Source: Viridothelium virens (taxonomy: Eukaryota > Ascomycota > Dothideomycetes > Trypetheliales > Trypetheliaceae). From it: 64,000 nucleotides of DNA. Where the stretch lies: NCBI GenBank assembly GCA_010094025.1, contig ML991787.1, positions 1 to 64,000 of the forward strand, in the 5' to 3' direction. Positions 45,577 through 58,126 of this stretch are shown here, one piece after another. The notes under the pieces were generated by a model. The model had not been told where the DNA came from. It saw only the letters and a program-made list of their open reading frames with translations, and did no database searches. The position numbers and the translations under genes were made by a program. The stretch's first letter is position 1. Every line of letters begins with the position of its first letter.

Positions 45577-47564
45577 ATGAACAGCGAGGAACCTACGGGA
45601 CCCCGAGCGACTCAAGGTACCGAATAAGCATCATCTCGATCAGTCATCTTCCTACTCTAACCATCCGATATAGCGTGTGTCTCTTGTCGTCGCCAAAAGC
45701 GAAAATGTGATAAAGTCTTACCAGAATGCGGACTTTGTCGGTAAGTATCAGTGGTCTTCATGCTCTTGTGGACCCCCATGTCGATGGTGAAATATAACGA
45801 TGATTATCTAGACGTATTGGCCGACCATGTGATTATGAGGTTGGACCACCGCATTCTGTGGACAGAGATGATTTCGATTCGTTGCAGCAGAAGGTTCTCG
45901 ATCTTGAAGCAAGACTAGCACAGTCGACAGCGAGCAATAATGGCTTTGAGAACGGAGCCAGAAATGGCTTTGGCTCAAGCAATGCGGCAGTCTCTCCATC
46001 TGCTCTTTCTTCATCCGCCTTTGCTTCACCTCCGAGATTTGCCTCTGTCAATAACGGGTTGAAGGCTCCTTCACCATTCCCAAGTCTTTTCTTCCTTGAC
46101 GCCAATACGTTCGAACAAGGAAGATATACTGTTCAGAAGCCGCATATGGTAAGCACCCATGAAGAATCACATACCACGATATCTGCTCATCTAGTTCTCC
46201 CAGACAATCCCACCTGAGGTTCTAGAGCACCTAGGCGACAGTACGGCAACAAGTGAGCTGCTTGACAGGTACTTTGCTACGACTCATACATGGATGCCTA
46301 TCGGTAAGTTAAAAAGTATAATACTCTGTACAATCCCGACTAAATTCTTCCGAGTATCAAAAATGCGCATATCCCAAACATTGGCCAATCCCTTGATGGA
46401 CAGAGGGGCAGATATGGCAATGCTCTTCCTCGCTATGAAGCTGTTGACTCAAACCCCTTCAAGCCTTACGCAAAAATCTCAGACGGCGCTCTACCAGACG
46501 GCAAAGTCATTCTTGGCGGCGATCGAATATCAGAACATGTACTCAATACACGTCATCCAGGCCACCCTCTTAATTGCGGCATACGAGCTCGGCAACGCCA
46601 TCTATCCCACTGCATATCTCACTATTGGCCATTGTGCGAGGTTAGGCCATGCCATGGGTCTGCATCATCCAAAAAGCGGACCACAAATGCTCCCACGATG
46701 CACGACGTGGACTGAGCAAGAGGAGCGCCGAAGGGTGTGGTGGGCTGTTGTCGTACTAGATCGTTTCGTCAATATTGGCAACCCTCACCACCCCTTCGCC
46801 AGTGAAGATCCATCGCTCGAGACTTATCTTCCTGTAGATGATGATACCTGGGACAAGGGGGAAATGACGGCCAATGAACTGCTCCTGGTATCTACTTCAC
46901 CTTCCGTGAGAGCCGCGCCTTTCGCCAGAACGTGCCAGGCTTCGCACCTCCTCGGAAAGGTGCTCCATCACATTAATGATGTTGACATGGAACTGGATTT
47001 TAGGTTTGAACAGGCCAATCAGCTCAATCGCACTGTGCGGGCCTTGGCGAACCTCCTGCCAGATGAGGCCTTTGAGGAAGATGTAACGAATGGACCAACA
47101 CTCTGCACAGCGATGGCAATCTGCTACAGTGCGCTTCTAGTTCTTTACGAAGCTTATGTATGCACAGAAGGGATTCCTAAGAAGACCGCTGCCCATGTCG
47201 AGATACAAGAATCGGCTATTAATGGGTTGAAAGAGATTTCAGGGGAGGTGTTGCGATTCTGCAAGCGGATCAAGTCTTTCCTTGATTTGAACGGTCTCGT
47301 AAAGTTGAGCCCCTTCGTTGCAGACTGTTTGTATCAAGCTGCCGCAAACTACGCATGGTACGTCAAAGAGAGTGAAAATCCGGAGAGCTTAGCCATGTTG
47401 CAGGAGATCAAATCTATACTGGTCATGATTGAGCCTCAATGGAAGGTAGCAGGTGAGTTTGAACTGGGATAAGAAGTTTGCTGGACCTCGTTTCTGACTG
47501 AGCACCAGGGGAGTACTTGAGGATTGTAGAAGCGACGGAGTTCAACTATGCAGGATCCTCTTGA
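45577..47564 (+). CDS. Zn(II)2Cys6 fungal transcription factor
   Basis: Six exons: 45577..45616, 45674..45740, 45812..46148, 46204..46303, 46355..47452, 47509..47564, 565 residues. The DNA-binding binuclear cluster (about 14-41) reads CVSCRRQKRKCDKVLPECGLCRRIGRPC in order C-x2-C-x6-C-x6-C-x2-C-x6-C and is split by the second intron. A short coiled coil follows (FDSLQQKVLDLEARL). The middle homology region (fungal_trans type) includes GHCARLGHAMGLHH and EEERRRVWWAVVVLDRF-like sequence (EQEERRRVWWAVVVLDRF). It is a pathway-specific or general regulator of unknown target; no adjacent pathway genes suggest one. Introns are 51-71 nt, and every join keeps the phase. Confidence 0.93.
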
Positions 47565-47747
47565 TATCAGGCTTACATGTTGATCGATGCTGGGACTTCA
47601 TATTGCTCGCAAATTGTGTACTAGTATTTTTCTCCCTAAAGAATCCGAGAATCCTAATGTTGCGCTCAACAAAACTCCCAGTGCCCCAAGGCCGTAGCAT
47701 ATTAGCATTTATTCGCGACCGGAATGAATGATCAAAAAATCAAAAAG

Positions 47748-47931
47748 TACCTTACCGCGCTTGGGGGGTTCCTCAACTGGTCATCAATACAATGTTACCT
47801 CCGTTTGACTGTTATGACCGTGTTGGCCTATGTTAAGGCGGCGTTAACATGGGCCAACAAGGTCATAACAGTATAGTCGACATAACATTGTATTGATTAC
47901 CAGTTGAGGGAACCCTCTTCGCGGTAAGGTA
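47748..47931 (+). mobile_element. fold-back MITE, copy 3
   Basis: A 180-bp element between TA dinucleotides, same orientation as the others. Its ends read CCTTACCGCG / CGCGGTAAGG in place of the CCTTACGGCGG type of copies 1 and 4. It is the most diverged of the four. The inner arms and centre (GGCGGCG) remain recognisable. The flanks AAAG and CTTT extend the end palindrome by four bases. Confidence 0.88.
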
Positions 47932-48588
47932 CTTTGGTGATTGCCTAGATCTTTCAACGGTGCAATGAAGTTGGCGAGAGTCCCATGCGAAGATCCCCGG
48001 ACTTGCCTTACATGCCGCTCAACATGGCACCATGGGGTGATGGGATGGAACCCACCGAGGCTGATCGTCATCGGGCTTGCAGCAAATTTGGCGTTATTAT
48101 GAATGACCAGTAAAAAATAGTGGGCAGGTCGTCGCCTCAAGGTTCGACCCACGCAGAGCCCCCTTTGTCCTGCTAACTCGATTCGGCGTTGATCAGCGCC
48201 ATCCCAAATAGATTGTGATTGCTTTTGTCTTGTGGACGCAGCAGTCCGCGAACGAATCTTCTCACCTCCGCCAGCCTGGGCGCTCATTGAGACTGATCTT
48301 GCAGCGACGCACTTTAAATAAGGCTGGAGATCTGGCGCCTACTCGTACATACTCTATGACTACTGAAGCGTCGTTACGCTAGGCATTCCTCCCCGCCCCT
48401 ACCCCTGTCAGTCGAGTGTTAGATCTAGCCTCTAGGCGGGACTCCTTCCGTGCAACGTTTCGTTGCTGCTCACTGTCTCTTTGACAGAGGCCTATTGCGA
48501 TGCTCGAAGCCGCGCTGTTGCAGCAGGCACGATCTCGTCATAGCCAGTTATCCCGGTTCTTTTCCGTCTCCGACATCCGCGGCCTTTC
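47932..48588. other. upstream region of hybrid histidine kinase
   Basis: About 660 bp without a gene. A B-box-like GGTTCGACCC near 48140 lacks the rest of a tRNA. Nothing else is seen. (The short 47565-47747 spacer left of the MITE is the Zn2Cys6 3' flank.). Confidence 0.5.
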
Positions 48589-51500
48589 ATGCACAATCCC
48601 AGATCCATTTTCACTGCACCTAGAGATTTCAGCAAAAAGCCTACCGACTCGCCGACTTTGCCTCATGCTCCTCCTCTAATTCGCCGTCGCAGTACTCCTG
48701 ATTCTCAAGCAGGGCTCAAGAGACCCGACGGCTTGGATGTCACTCGTTTGCCCCCCAATATTCTGTCTCGACGCCATTCTTCCATTACCCAGAGCAGTCA
48801 GTCAATTGTCGAACGTCAATCATGGGGCCCCCAAGAATTCTCTAGCCCGTTGGCAAATCGCGAAGCGGCGATAACACCACCTCGACCATCACCTACCGCA
48901 AGAGCTTCCCCAAGAGCTTCTTCAAGAGCTTCTCCAAGAACCCCTCGGACTTCTGGGACAAAACGCTCCCTGGCTACGGCCTTGGGTGCAGAGGTTAAGG
49001 AGCCTCATAGTGAGCCATCTCAGAAGAGCAAGCGCATCGGGCCTCTTCCTCGCCACACACTCAACCGCTTCAGCTTCTCTGACCTCACCGGTCGCGACCA
49101 CGAGCCTCCCTCGCCTTTGTTCTTCTCGCACTCCCCAAGACCTCGGCCAGCGCTGCCTCCACGATTCTCAAGTTCTGAAGCCGCTGCAAGCATGTTGACA
49201 AAGGCGAAAGAGGAGACGGGGATGAAAACTGTGCATCTTGCCCGTGGCAAGCTTAGTGGGAGCAGTCCAGCGTCAGTTGCGCCAAGATATTCAGTGGAGA
49301 GAGCAAGTGTGGATAGGACCAGCACTCCCACCACAATGACATCAGACACCACAACTGAACAAGAGGATGCGACACGTCTGCTCAGTCATATCGGCATATC
49401 GGAGCTGCTGGAACAAGATGAACGACCTACGTTCATTGTTGATCTCAAAGACAGCAGGAACTTGAGCCTTGGACAATTACAGATAGTCTTTGCCAATTCA
49501 TCTCTTCGGACTTCTTCGGGAATGCTGGAGCTTGTCTTGGGCAAGGATGAACACGACTCTGGCTCAAGCAACGGGTCAACAGGAAGTAGCTGGGCTCAAT
49601 TCAGGACATGGCTTCTTAGCGCGGCAAACCAAGGTGAATCACTCAATGTCAGCCTGCCTTCTATTAAGTTTGCAGGCATCTCATGGTCTTGCTCAACCTT
49701 ACGGAAACGTCTACGCATTGTAAGCGGAAGATATGCTGCTACCATTCCCAGTAACGATATTCCGGCGCAAACCTCACGAGGAGAGACCTCTGCTGCGTCC
49801 TTAGAGCAGTCGGACGCGTCAGCGATGGCCACTACCTCAAAAATCGAGACTGGCAACAATGAGCCTAGTGATTACTTCGGAAACGTAGCGCCTCCGGCTA
49901 CAGGAGACTCGACACTGACTTTGCCAGAAAACAACGAAGTAGCGCCATCAATCGAGGTATCTGGGGCGCCACCTCTTGACGTCCTGAATGGGGTTAAGAG
50001 CAAGTCAGATTCCGAAATTTCCGATACACTTGAGTCCACTCCGTCTGCTTTTAACGAGTATGTCCTTCGTGCTGCAACAGCGGGCAGTGTCGACGATTTT
50101 CATAGTCCAGAACGACGTGGTGGTTTCTTTGATTGGACACAGCTGCCTGATTCAGCGGATTTACCGCAGCATGTACAGTTTGCGCGAAGTGTGGACTGGG
50201 CGTCGACGAGCCTGGGTCCGATGGAAACTTGGTCGCCAGACCTCCGCCAAATGAGTAATCTGATCATGGCATCACCTCATCCTGCTGCCATGTATTGGGG
50301 AAAGGATCTTGTCGCAATCTATAATGAGGCGTACATTCTACTTGCCGGACAAAAACACCCCAAGCTCATGGGTCAACCCTATTCGGAGGCTTGGGCAGAA
50401 ATTTGGGATGAGGTAAAGGATGTCTTCGCATCAGCAAGAACCACAGGCGAAGCTACCATGAAAGTAGGTTACTCCAAGAAATCGATTTGCAAGGAAGCAG
50501 GAAATCGATTTCGTCATGCTGATTACGCTACAGGATGATGACTGTTTGTTCATTAAGAGAAGTGACTACCTGGAGGAAACCTACTTTTCATGGTCCATCA
50601 TCCCAATGGTAGGAGGCGATGGTACTGTCATGGGACTTTATAATCCAGCCTTTGAAAAAACTCGAAGAAAGATTGCGGAGAGGCGCATGCTCACGCTTAG
50701 AGAGGTCGGCGAACGAACGGCTACCGCGCGAGACATCAAAACGTTCTGGCTGCAGGTGCTTGAAGCACTAAAATACAATGAGTTTGATACTCCATTTGTC
50801 CTGCTATACTCGGTCTTGGATGAGCCAGATAGTGACTCGGCATCCATGAACTCAAGCAGTCTCTTTGGAACAAGACAGTGCGTGCTTGAAGGTACTCTAG
50901 GGGTGCCGGAGGGCCACCTCTCTGCTCCAAGTCAAATCGATCTCAAATCTGGCATGGAAGGCTTCGGACCTGTATTTCGGGAAATAACTAAGACGGGGAG
51001 GCCGGTTGTGCTGGACATTGGATCTGGCGACCTTCCAGACGAGCTCCTTGAAGGCATTGACAATCGTGGGTTTGGTGATCCATGCCGCTCAGCAGTCGTT
51101 TGTCCAATACAACCAACAACTCAAGAGGTCACACTGGGATTCTTAGTTGTAGGCGTCAATCCGCGGAGACCATATGATGACGACTATAGCCTGTTCATTG
51201 GACTCTTGAGCAGACAGCTTGCTACCTCTCTTGCGTCCGTGGTTTTGTTCGAAGAAGAAATCAAACGGGGTCAGAAAGCAGCGAAGCTGGCAGCCTTAGA
51301 TCGGATAGAATTGTCGGAGCAGTTGGCTGCGCGGACGCAAGAAGCTATCGAGAGTGAGACCAAATTCACGCGAATGGCTGAATTTGCACCCGTGGGAATG
51401 TTCATCGCAGACTCTGAAGGCCATTTGACTTACTGCAATGACACTTGGTATGAGATAACCCGCGTTGCAAAAAATCCAGAGAGCACAGACCAATGGATTA

Positions 51501-53481
51501 ATGCTATCAAGACTGAAGACCAGGAACGTGCAAGAGGTTTGTGGCATAAGGTCGTCGATAAGGTGGAGCCTAATACGGCGGAATTCCGATTCAAAGCACC
51601 ATGGGAGGATCCAAGTGGCAACCTTACTGATACCTGGGTTCTGTTTAGCGCATACCCTGAAAGATATATCGAAGGAGGCCTCAAAAGCGTATTTGGCAGT
51701 ATCACAAATATTAGCCAGCAGAAATGGGCGGAGGGGTTTCAAAAGCGGAAGATGGAGGAAGCTGTAGAGCTTAAGCGACAACAGGAGAACTTCATCGATA
51801 TCACCAGCCATGAAATGCGAAATCCGTTATCGGCAATCTTACAATGTGCGGACGAGATCTCTTCGTCACTGCAAGAAGCCCGCAATACAGACCCAGAAAG
51901 CTTGGATCCAGAACTAATCAGCAATAACATTGATGCAGCACAGACGATTGCCCTGTGCGCGCAGCATCAAAAGCGTATCGTGGACGACGTACTCACGCTT
52001 TCCAAGTTGGACTCTGCCCTATTACTCGTTACCCCTGTTGATGCACAGCCACTAGCAGTAGTGCAACGTGCACTGAAGATGTTCGAGGGCGAGCTCCAGA
52101 CCGCAGACATTCAAATGCGCTTCGTAGTGGACGATTCGTACAGGTCACTCGGCCTGGACTGGGTTCGGATGGACCCCTCCCGCGTCCTCCAAGTCCTCAT
52201 CAACCTCATCACCAACGCCGTCAAGTTTACCACCACCCAGTCCCAACGCACCATCGTCGTCCGCATCGCCGCCTCCCGCTCGCCGCCCACCCACCGCACC
52301 ATCGACGAGAACGACCTCGACAACGTCAACTACTTCCCCTCCCGCTCCAAGGGCGCCGACACCATGCAAGGCTCCGACTGGGGCTCTGGCGAAGACGTCT
52401 GCATCCACTTCGCCGTGCGCGACACCGGCCGCGGCCTAACCCCGGAAGAGAAAAAGCTCCTTTTCATGCGCTTCTCGCAAGCCTCGCCTCGCACCCACGT
52501 GCAATACGGAGGCTCGGGGCTGGGCCTCTTCATCTCGCGCGAGCTGACAGAGCTGCAGGGCGGCGAGATCGGGGTCGCGAGCGAGAGCGGCACGGGCAGC
52601 ACGTTCGCTTTCTACATCAAGGCGCGGCAATCCACCGCACCGGATGTCGATGATCTCCATCAGCATCTTGCGGGCGCGACGCTGGCGCGCACGGCGAGCG
52701 ATCCGAAGGCCAGGGCGGTGCAGCAGGCGGCGGCGGCGAAGGGGTCGGCGCTCGCGCCGCCGAAGACTAGGGATTTTGCGCACTCGCCCAGTGCCAGCCC
52801 GGGTCGACGGGGTGAGGAGAAGACGGGAGGGGGGAAGGCGACGGCGGATCGTGCGAGGGAGCCGTTGAGGGTGCTGATTGTGGAGGATAATCTTGTCAAT
52901 CAGCGCGTGCTGCAGAAGCAGCTGCGGAATCTCGGGTGCGAGACGTATGTGGCGAATCATGGTGGGGAGGCGCTGGATAGGCTCAAGGACTCGACGTACT
53001 GGCGGGATAGCAAAGGGCATCAGAGCGGCAGTGGGAATAAGAAGGCGAGAGCGAAGGCTGAAGAGCCGATCGAGATCAGTGTCGTCTTGATGGACCAGGA
53101 GATGCCAGTCATGGATGGACTGACGTGTACCCGACGGATCAGAGAGCTCGAGGAGATGGGGGAGCTGGTGCGGCATGTGCCTATCATTGCGGTGACGGCG
53201 AATGCACGGAGTGAGCAGATACAGACCGCCATGACGGCGGGAATGGTGAGTGGAACTCTTTACTTCCGATGATTTCTCCCTTTTCCTCCTTTGAGGTTTT
53301 GGCGATTGTCGACTTAGCTGTGCCACATGGGCAATGTCAGAGCAGCTGTGCTGATTGTGTCTTCTCGCAGGACGATGTTGTATCCAAGCCGTTCCGCATC
53401 CCGGAGCTCATCCCGAAGATTGAAGAGCTGGTGGCAAAGTACAGAGAACCCAAATTAGATGCTGAAGCAGTCACTTCCTAA
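48589..53481 (+). CDS. hybrid histidine kinase with response-regulator domain
   Basis: Three exons, 48589..50463, 50534..53245, 53371..53481, 1565 residues. In order: a disordered Ser/Pro/Arg-rich lead; a conserved module at about 530-620 (FARSVDWASTSLGPMETWSP, MASPHPAAMYWGKDL, YNEAYILLAGQKHP); a GAF-like region (~700-865); a PAS region (~903-1024, EFAPVGMFIADSEGHLTYCN); HisKA with phospho-acceptor His ~1051 in DITSHEMRNPLSAI; an ATPase domain with INLITNAVKF, VRDTGRGLTPEE and GGSGLGLFISRE; and a receiver with LIVEDNLVNQRVL and acceptor Asp in VVLMDQEMPVMDG, finishing AGMDDVVSKPFR. It is a cytosolic two-component sensor with no membrane segments. The signal is unknown, and I cannot assign a fungal HHK class with certainty. 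The last intron splits the receiver between AGM and DDVV. Confidence 0.95.
48899..48934 (+). repeat. 12-bp coding tandem repeat in the histidine kinase
   Basis: Three head-to-tail copies of a CAAGAGCTTC(C/T)(T/C)-type unit encode repeated R-A-S-P/S steps in the disordered N-terminus, and a fourth diverged unit follows. Length variation among strains is likely here. Confidence 0.8.
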
Positions 53482-55588
53482 TGGAGCGATCCTGTCTGTT
53501 GGCATTCTCACGCCCAGCGGAAATTTTGTAACAAGTCGCAGGTACCTCGGCGCTTGGAGGGGCGCTTATCGCGATACCATGATCGCTTTCGCGCCTCTTT
53601 TCTACTCCGCTGATCCCGGGTGCTGTTCTCCCTGGGACGCATGAGCTGAAAAGCCCTCGGTAGGTGCGCGGGGACCCTCTATGTCTAGAACTGAGCTCTA
53701 GATGACGGTGAACGTACCATGCCTCCCGTACGGAGTTGATGCAGGTACTACGGTGAAGGAAAGTGCATTGAACCGGATGGATAGAATCATTGAAGAATAG
53801 ACTAGGCGGGTGATACCACTATTGGCGCGCATATTCGCGTGAAGCCTGACTCGAGTCGATAGAGAAGAGGAGGCTAAGGGATGAAAGTGACCGGGGCACG
53901 GTCAACGAAGGAAGAATCAGCGGTCTTGCCATTCAGAAAGGACAGCTGAAAAGGATTTCATTTACACATCCGCCGCAAGCCGCCGTGTTAATGCTGGAGA
54001 TACGTAGAAAATCCAACATGCGTGCGGCAAAGTGCAGGAGAAACTCACTGAGGTGAGAAAGGCGCCAAGAGGCACAGTCTCTTGGGGTACTGTACTCCGT
54101 ACTATCCGCGGCAATCTCAATTAGGCCATGCCATACTTCAATCAATGTGCCGTACTATTGCGTAGGACCGAGTAATGTTAGTGCTGGTGTGAACTCTAAA
54201 GCCTAGTCACGTCGAGGCTCTTTGTGGGGTCCATCTATGAGAGCCTTGCTGCCTACAACAGCCTGCGACTAAGGATGCATGCACAGAGTCATGCGTGTGC
54301 TTAAGGGTATCAAGGTTCTACGGAAGACCAGCATCAGCATCACAGCACTGTGCGCGCTTTGTTGGTAATTCGCTTTGAACTTTCACTGATGTTCCTCCAA
54401 ACGATGTTGAAACACTTTTGATCGTTTGGTGGGTTTCCTTACCCGCTGATTTGCCGATCTGCGCTGGACAGCTTCTCCAGCTCAGTGGATCATAGGCCAC
54501 CGTTATGCTGGGTTTCCTTGCTTTATCCAGCAGCTTGGTTCAGAATCATTGATCGTGCCGGCCCGCTCTGCGGAAGGCAGATGACTGGGCGAGCCTGTAA
54601 GAGCTCGGAAACAGGCCTCTCTGAAGCTGACCGATGGATGGCTTTCCGCCTTGATGCAGCATTGACCGCATGCCTCGAAGATGGCGCACCGGAACGTGAC
54701 GAAGATTGGCTAGCAGGGTGCGAAGAGGAGAGACCGGGAGATGGTTTTCTAGAAACGGTCGAATGGGAGACTGGGCTGGGGTGACTTCTCAGCGCTTAGA
54801 TCCCTGCAGCCATGCGCGTTCTTGGTGCGCACGCCGAGGATGGGTTGCAGGAGCAAACGGTGAGTGGATTGTGGTTGGATGAGCTGGTCTATGCGGAGAA
54901 ACCCTCGTCGCGGAGGGCACTTGATCTCCAACTACGGCAGGCAGTGGATGAAGCATACCGATTGGCACGGAGTCATGAGGGCTATTATGGATGGTGGATG
55001 CTTGACTACGCGTGCGACGGTTCATCCGCGCCGCCGGGACGAAGGTGTTGGTCTGAGCGTGATGATTTCTCTGGTCGTCGATCAGACACACCGTGTTTGC
55101 CTTGCCAGCTCGTCAGCACCAGAGAAAAAATTCTGTCACGGAATGAAGCGTATTGCGGCACCCAGCAATAATAGAGGGGTAATAGATATAGAAGGCATTG
55201 CCAGTCGTCGCTGCTCCGGCCGCGTGTGATTTCATGCACAATCGTCGCGCGCGTGGTCAAGACTGTTTGCACTTTCCGCTTTTAGGCAATCCAAGTACCC
55301 AAGTACCCAAGTACCCTCGTATCTCCTCTCCCTCTTTCATCTCAGCCCTCCAAGGTCTCCCCTCGCCCCGATCCCCTCACACCAATTCGAGCCGAGCATC
55401 CTCGTCTTCGCTGCGTCAAACTAACGCGCAAGCGCATGTGAGCTCCCAACGGCCAAGGCGATTGATGCCTGCTTGGGGGCCAGCACTTTTGTACCTCTAC
55501 TTCTCTCTGTCCCGTTTCGCTCGATGCCCGCCTGCCTGACCGCGACCGCGACCAAGCTCCAGCTCCAGCTTCATCTGCTCCACGCGAG
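53482..55588. other. gene-free region downstream of the kinase
   Basis: About 2.1 kb. It has short frames at 54485-55230 without recognisable content, a TACTCCGTA motif at 54093-54101, and an 8-bp tandem repeat near 55.3 kb. The last few hundred bases are pyrimidine-rich and likely the promoter and leader of the next gene. Confidence 0.45.
55291..55316. repeat. 8-bp tandem repeat (CCAAGTAC)
   Basis: Three exact copies of CCAAGTAC plus two bases, about 275 bp upstream of the start codon of the following gene. It could be a simple microsatellite or a set of binding sites. Confidence 0.8.
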
Positions 55589-58126
55589 ATGGCCTTGAAG
55601 TCGCCGCTCATGCCATCTCCCACCGGCCCAGCCTTCATGTCGCATTTCTCTCCCTATTCCGACTCACCCAGTTCTCCGGCTCCCTACAATGCCCACTTTC
55701 AGCAGGGGCCGAGCAGGTGGGAAATAACCTATGCGGATCGCTTTTTCCTTTTGGGAAGAGATGAGATAGCTGACCGCGTGCCGCACGGCTGCAGAAATTC
55801 CAACCCTTCGGATTCTCTACATCCGCCAGTCTCCCCATACCCGAATCACGTAGATCCTTCACCTGTCGAATCCAATGGCAGTGCCAATACCGACATTGAT
55901 GAAGACGCTCAAGAGGGAACGGATGCTGCCGATCCGAAGAAGCAGGAGTCCAAAGATGAGCCAGCTTCAGTCGAAGAGCAGGCGCTGAGCCCAACTTCCC
56001 TAGAAGCTGTATGCGCGCGTGAAGCTCTTATCAGACGATCGCTAATTGAACAAAGCTTGGCAAATTAGACACTGCATTGTCGCCTGAGGCCAGAGCCGAA
56101 CCAGAGGATGGCCCCACATCAGTCATACATATACCTTCTGGATTCAAGAAATTTGTCAGTAGCTTCAATTGGCCTTTCAATGGCATGAAGAAACTAACAG
56201 ATTTAGGAGTCCAAGAAATCGACCCCACCAGACGAACGTGCAGGACAGACTGAGCACTCGCCCACGCGGTCGGAGCGAACTGATCGTACAGGACGGACAG
56301 ACGATACCGTTCTCGCAGTGCCAACTGGTGAAGAACATGCTACTCGAGATGAGAAGGTACAGAACGGCACATACTGTAGTGTTGATCCGTTCGAGACTAA
56401 GCACATATTCCAGCGTGGTTCTGTCACGTCTCCGCTGAATACATCAATACCCAACTCCAATGACCTGGATCAGGGGACTCCCCAAGCACAAACGCGGCAA
56501 GAACTAGAGGATGAATGGAGGCGGCGGAGCAGGGCTCCTCCCAATCTCGAAGGTTCGCAAATTGGATCGTCAGACTGGTCAGTGGCTAACCATGGATGGA
56601 TAGGCATCCAGGAAGAGCATGATGGAGATAAGCACGATGACGAAATACACACTGCCTCCGTAACAACCGACCAGGACACAATGACCCGTGCTATAGAAAA
56701 TCTGAACAACGCCGAGCAAGAAATCGCTGCACTTAAGACAGCACTCAGCGAATGTTGGACTCTATGCAATACCCTGGCTGGCCTCAGTAACATGCACCGT
56801 GAACGCATGTTCCAATTCGAGGGGAAAGGAGGTGCACAAGAGCAAGCTTGGCGTAGCTGCTGGCAGCTCTGTCAAAATCTTTACAAAACGCGGGAAGAGG
56901 ATCACGTTACTCAAGTCAGGCCAACTTTGGAGCTATGCCGAGATTTCTGCCAGGCGCTCTTCGAAGTCAGAACACGAGGTGACGATGTCGCAGACTCAGT
57001 GTTACGTGTCAGTTTCGAACTCAACAATCATCTCTACAATACACAAGATCGAAATCTTCCGGAAGCTTTTCGGGAACGAACATTAGATTTCTATTTGACG
57101 CTCTGTCACAGGTTGATGAAGCAACGGACAAATCTACCACAGGAGACGGATTCTCTATTACGGGCGTGCTGGTCGTTAGCTGAAATGTTATTCAGCATCA
57201 GACAAAACAATCGAGATGGTAAGCCAGCTGATGAAGAACTACTGGGCTCAGCTGTTCAAGCGTGCTGGGACCTTTGTGACCTCTTCCGCGAAGGCTGGAC
57301 GCAGATCCGGCCAGAACGCGGCACACCTAAGCCAATTTATTCTGTGAATGCAGCAGCAGCAATAGCTCCATCAGCGAATACTCAACCTTTCATCCACTCT
57401 GAAGACCGTTCCAGCAGTTTGGGCGACCGCGGCTATCCCGGTATCCGCAACTATCCCCCCGAAACACCCATCACCATTTTCGACGACACCACCGCAGCAT
57501 CTTCACCGGCTGAAGACGCCCCAGTCCCCAACATCCTCGTTCTCGGCCCTGAACACACCACCAACCATACCCGCGCCTCCACCATCCACCATCGCTGGGA
57601 CAGCAGCGCCTCCGCCTATTCCGACGCGTCCTCCACCCACACCGGCTCCACCGCCACCACCGGACGTGATGGCCCGCGCCCTGCCAGCACCACCCCCTCC
57701 TCCAACGACTCCACCCTCATCCGCCTCAAATGCCTCATCCTCAAAGCCGCCATCAACGTCGGCTTCTCGCGTCCCAACCCTTCCTCTGCCGCCTCTACGT
57801 CTTCGACCTCCTCCTCAAGCAAGGACAACGCCCAACTCTCGCTCCCGTCGTTCGTGTCAGAGCTACCGCCAAATGCGTTCGGCGCGCTGCCCTGGCAGCA
57901 TGCTCTGCTGAAGCAGTACCAGGCGCTTGTGACGTCCGATCCGACGCTCAGGGATACGAGGGATCTGCCGACGGGGAAGAGGGTGTCGGCGGGGGAGTTG
58001 GCGCGGGCGGTGAAGGCGATGGTACGGACAGGCCAATTTGAGTGGTTGCGGGGGTTGTATCGGTTGGTGTTTGGGTTTGGGATTGATGAGGTGGGGGGTA
58101 GGGCCGGGGTGGTGGTGGCTACTTGA
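55589..58126 (+). CDS. protein with Cys/Trp helical repeats, unknown function
   Basis: Three exons, 55589..56008, 56089..56154, 56207..58126, 801 residues. The second join (GTCAGT...TTTAG, 52 nt) is good. The first is less sure: donor GTATGC at 56009 and acceptor CCTGAG at 56088 keep the frame, but other choices exist. The N-terminal ~280 residues are polar and disordered. Residues of roughly 300-500 form helices marked by CW-x-LC or related signatures: ECWTLCNTLAGLS, SCWQLCQNLYKTR, LCRDFCQALFEVR, TLCHRLMKQR, ACWSLAEMLFSIR, ACWDLCDLFREGW. A Ser/Thr-rich linker follows, then a conserved-looking C-terminal helical region (FGALPWQHALLKQYQ, LARAVKAMVRTGQFEWLRGLYRLVFG). I do not recognise a characterised family; no membrane segment or signal peptide is seen. 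The C-terminal domain looks like a conserved fungal protein of unknown function. Confidence 0.8.

Noticed and set aside
48130-48155. tRNA-like B box (GGTTCGACCC)
   Set aside because: The flanks do not form a T-arm stem, and no A box or acceptor stem is found at proper spacing.
52436-53326. 296-codon minus-strand frame antisense to the hybrid kinase
   Set aside because: It is Arg/Leu/Pro-rich, without motifs, and mirrors the GC-rich third-position bias of the kinase exon. It is a shadow frame.
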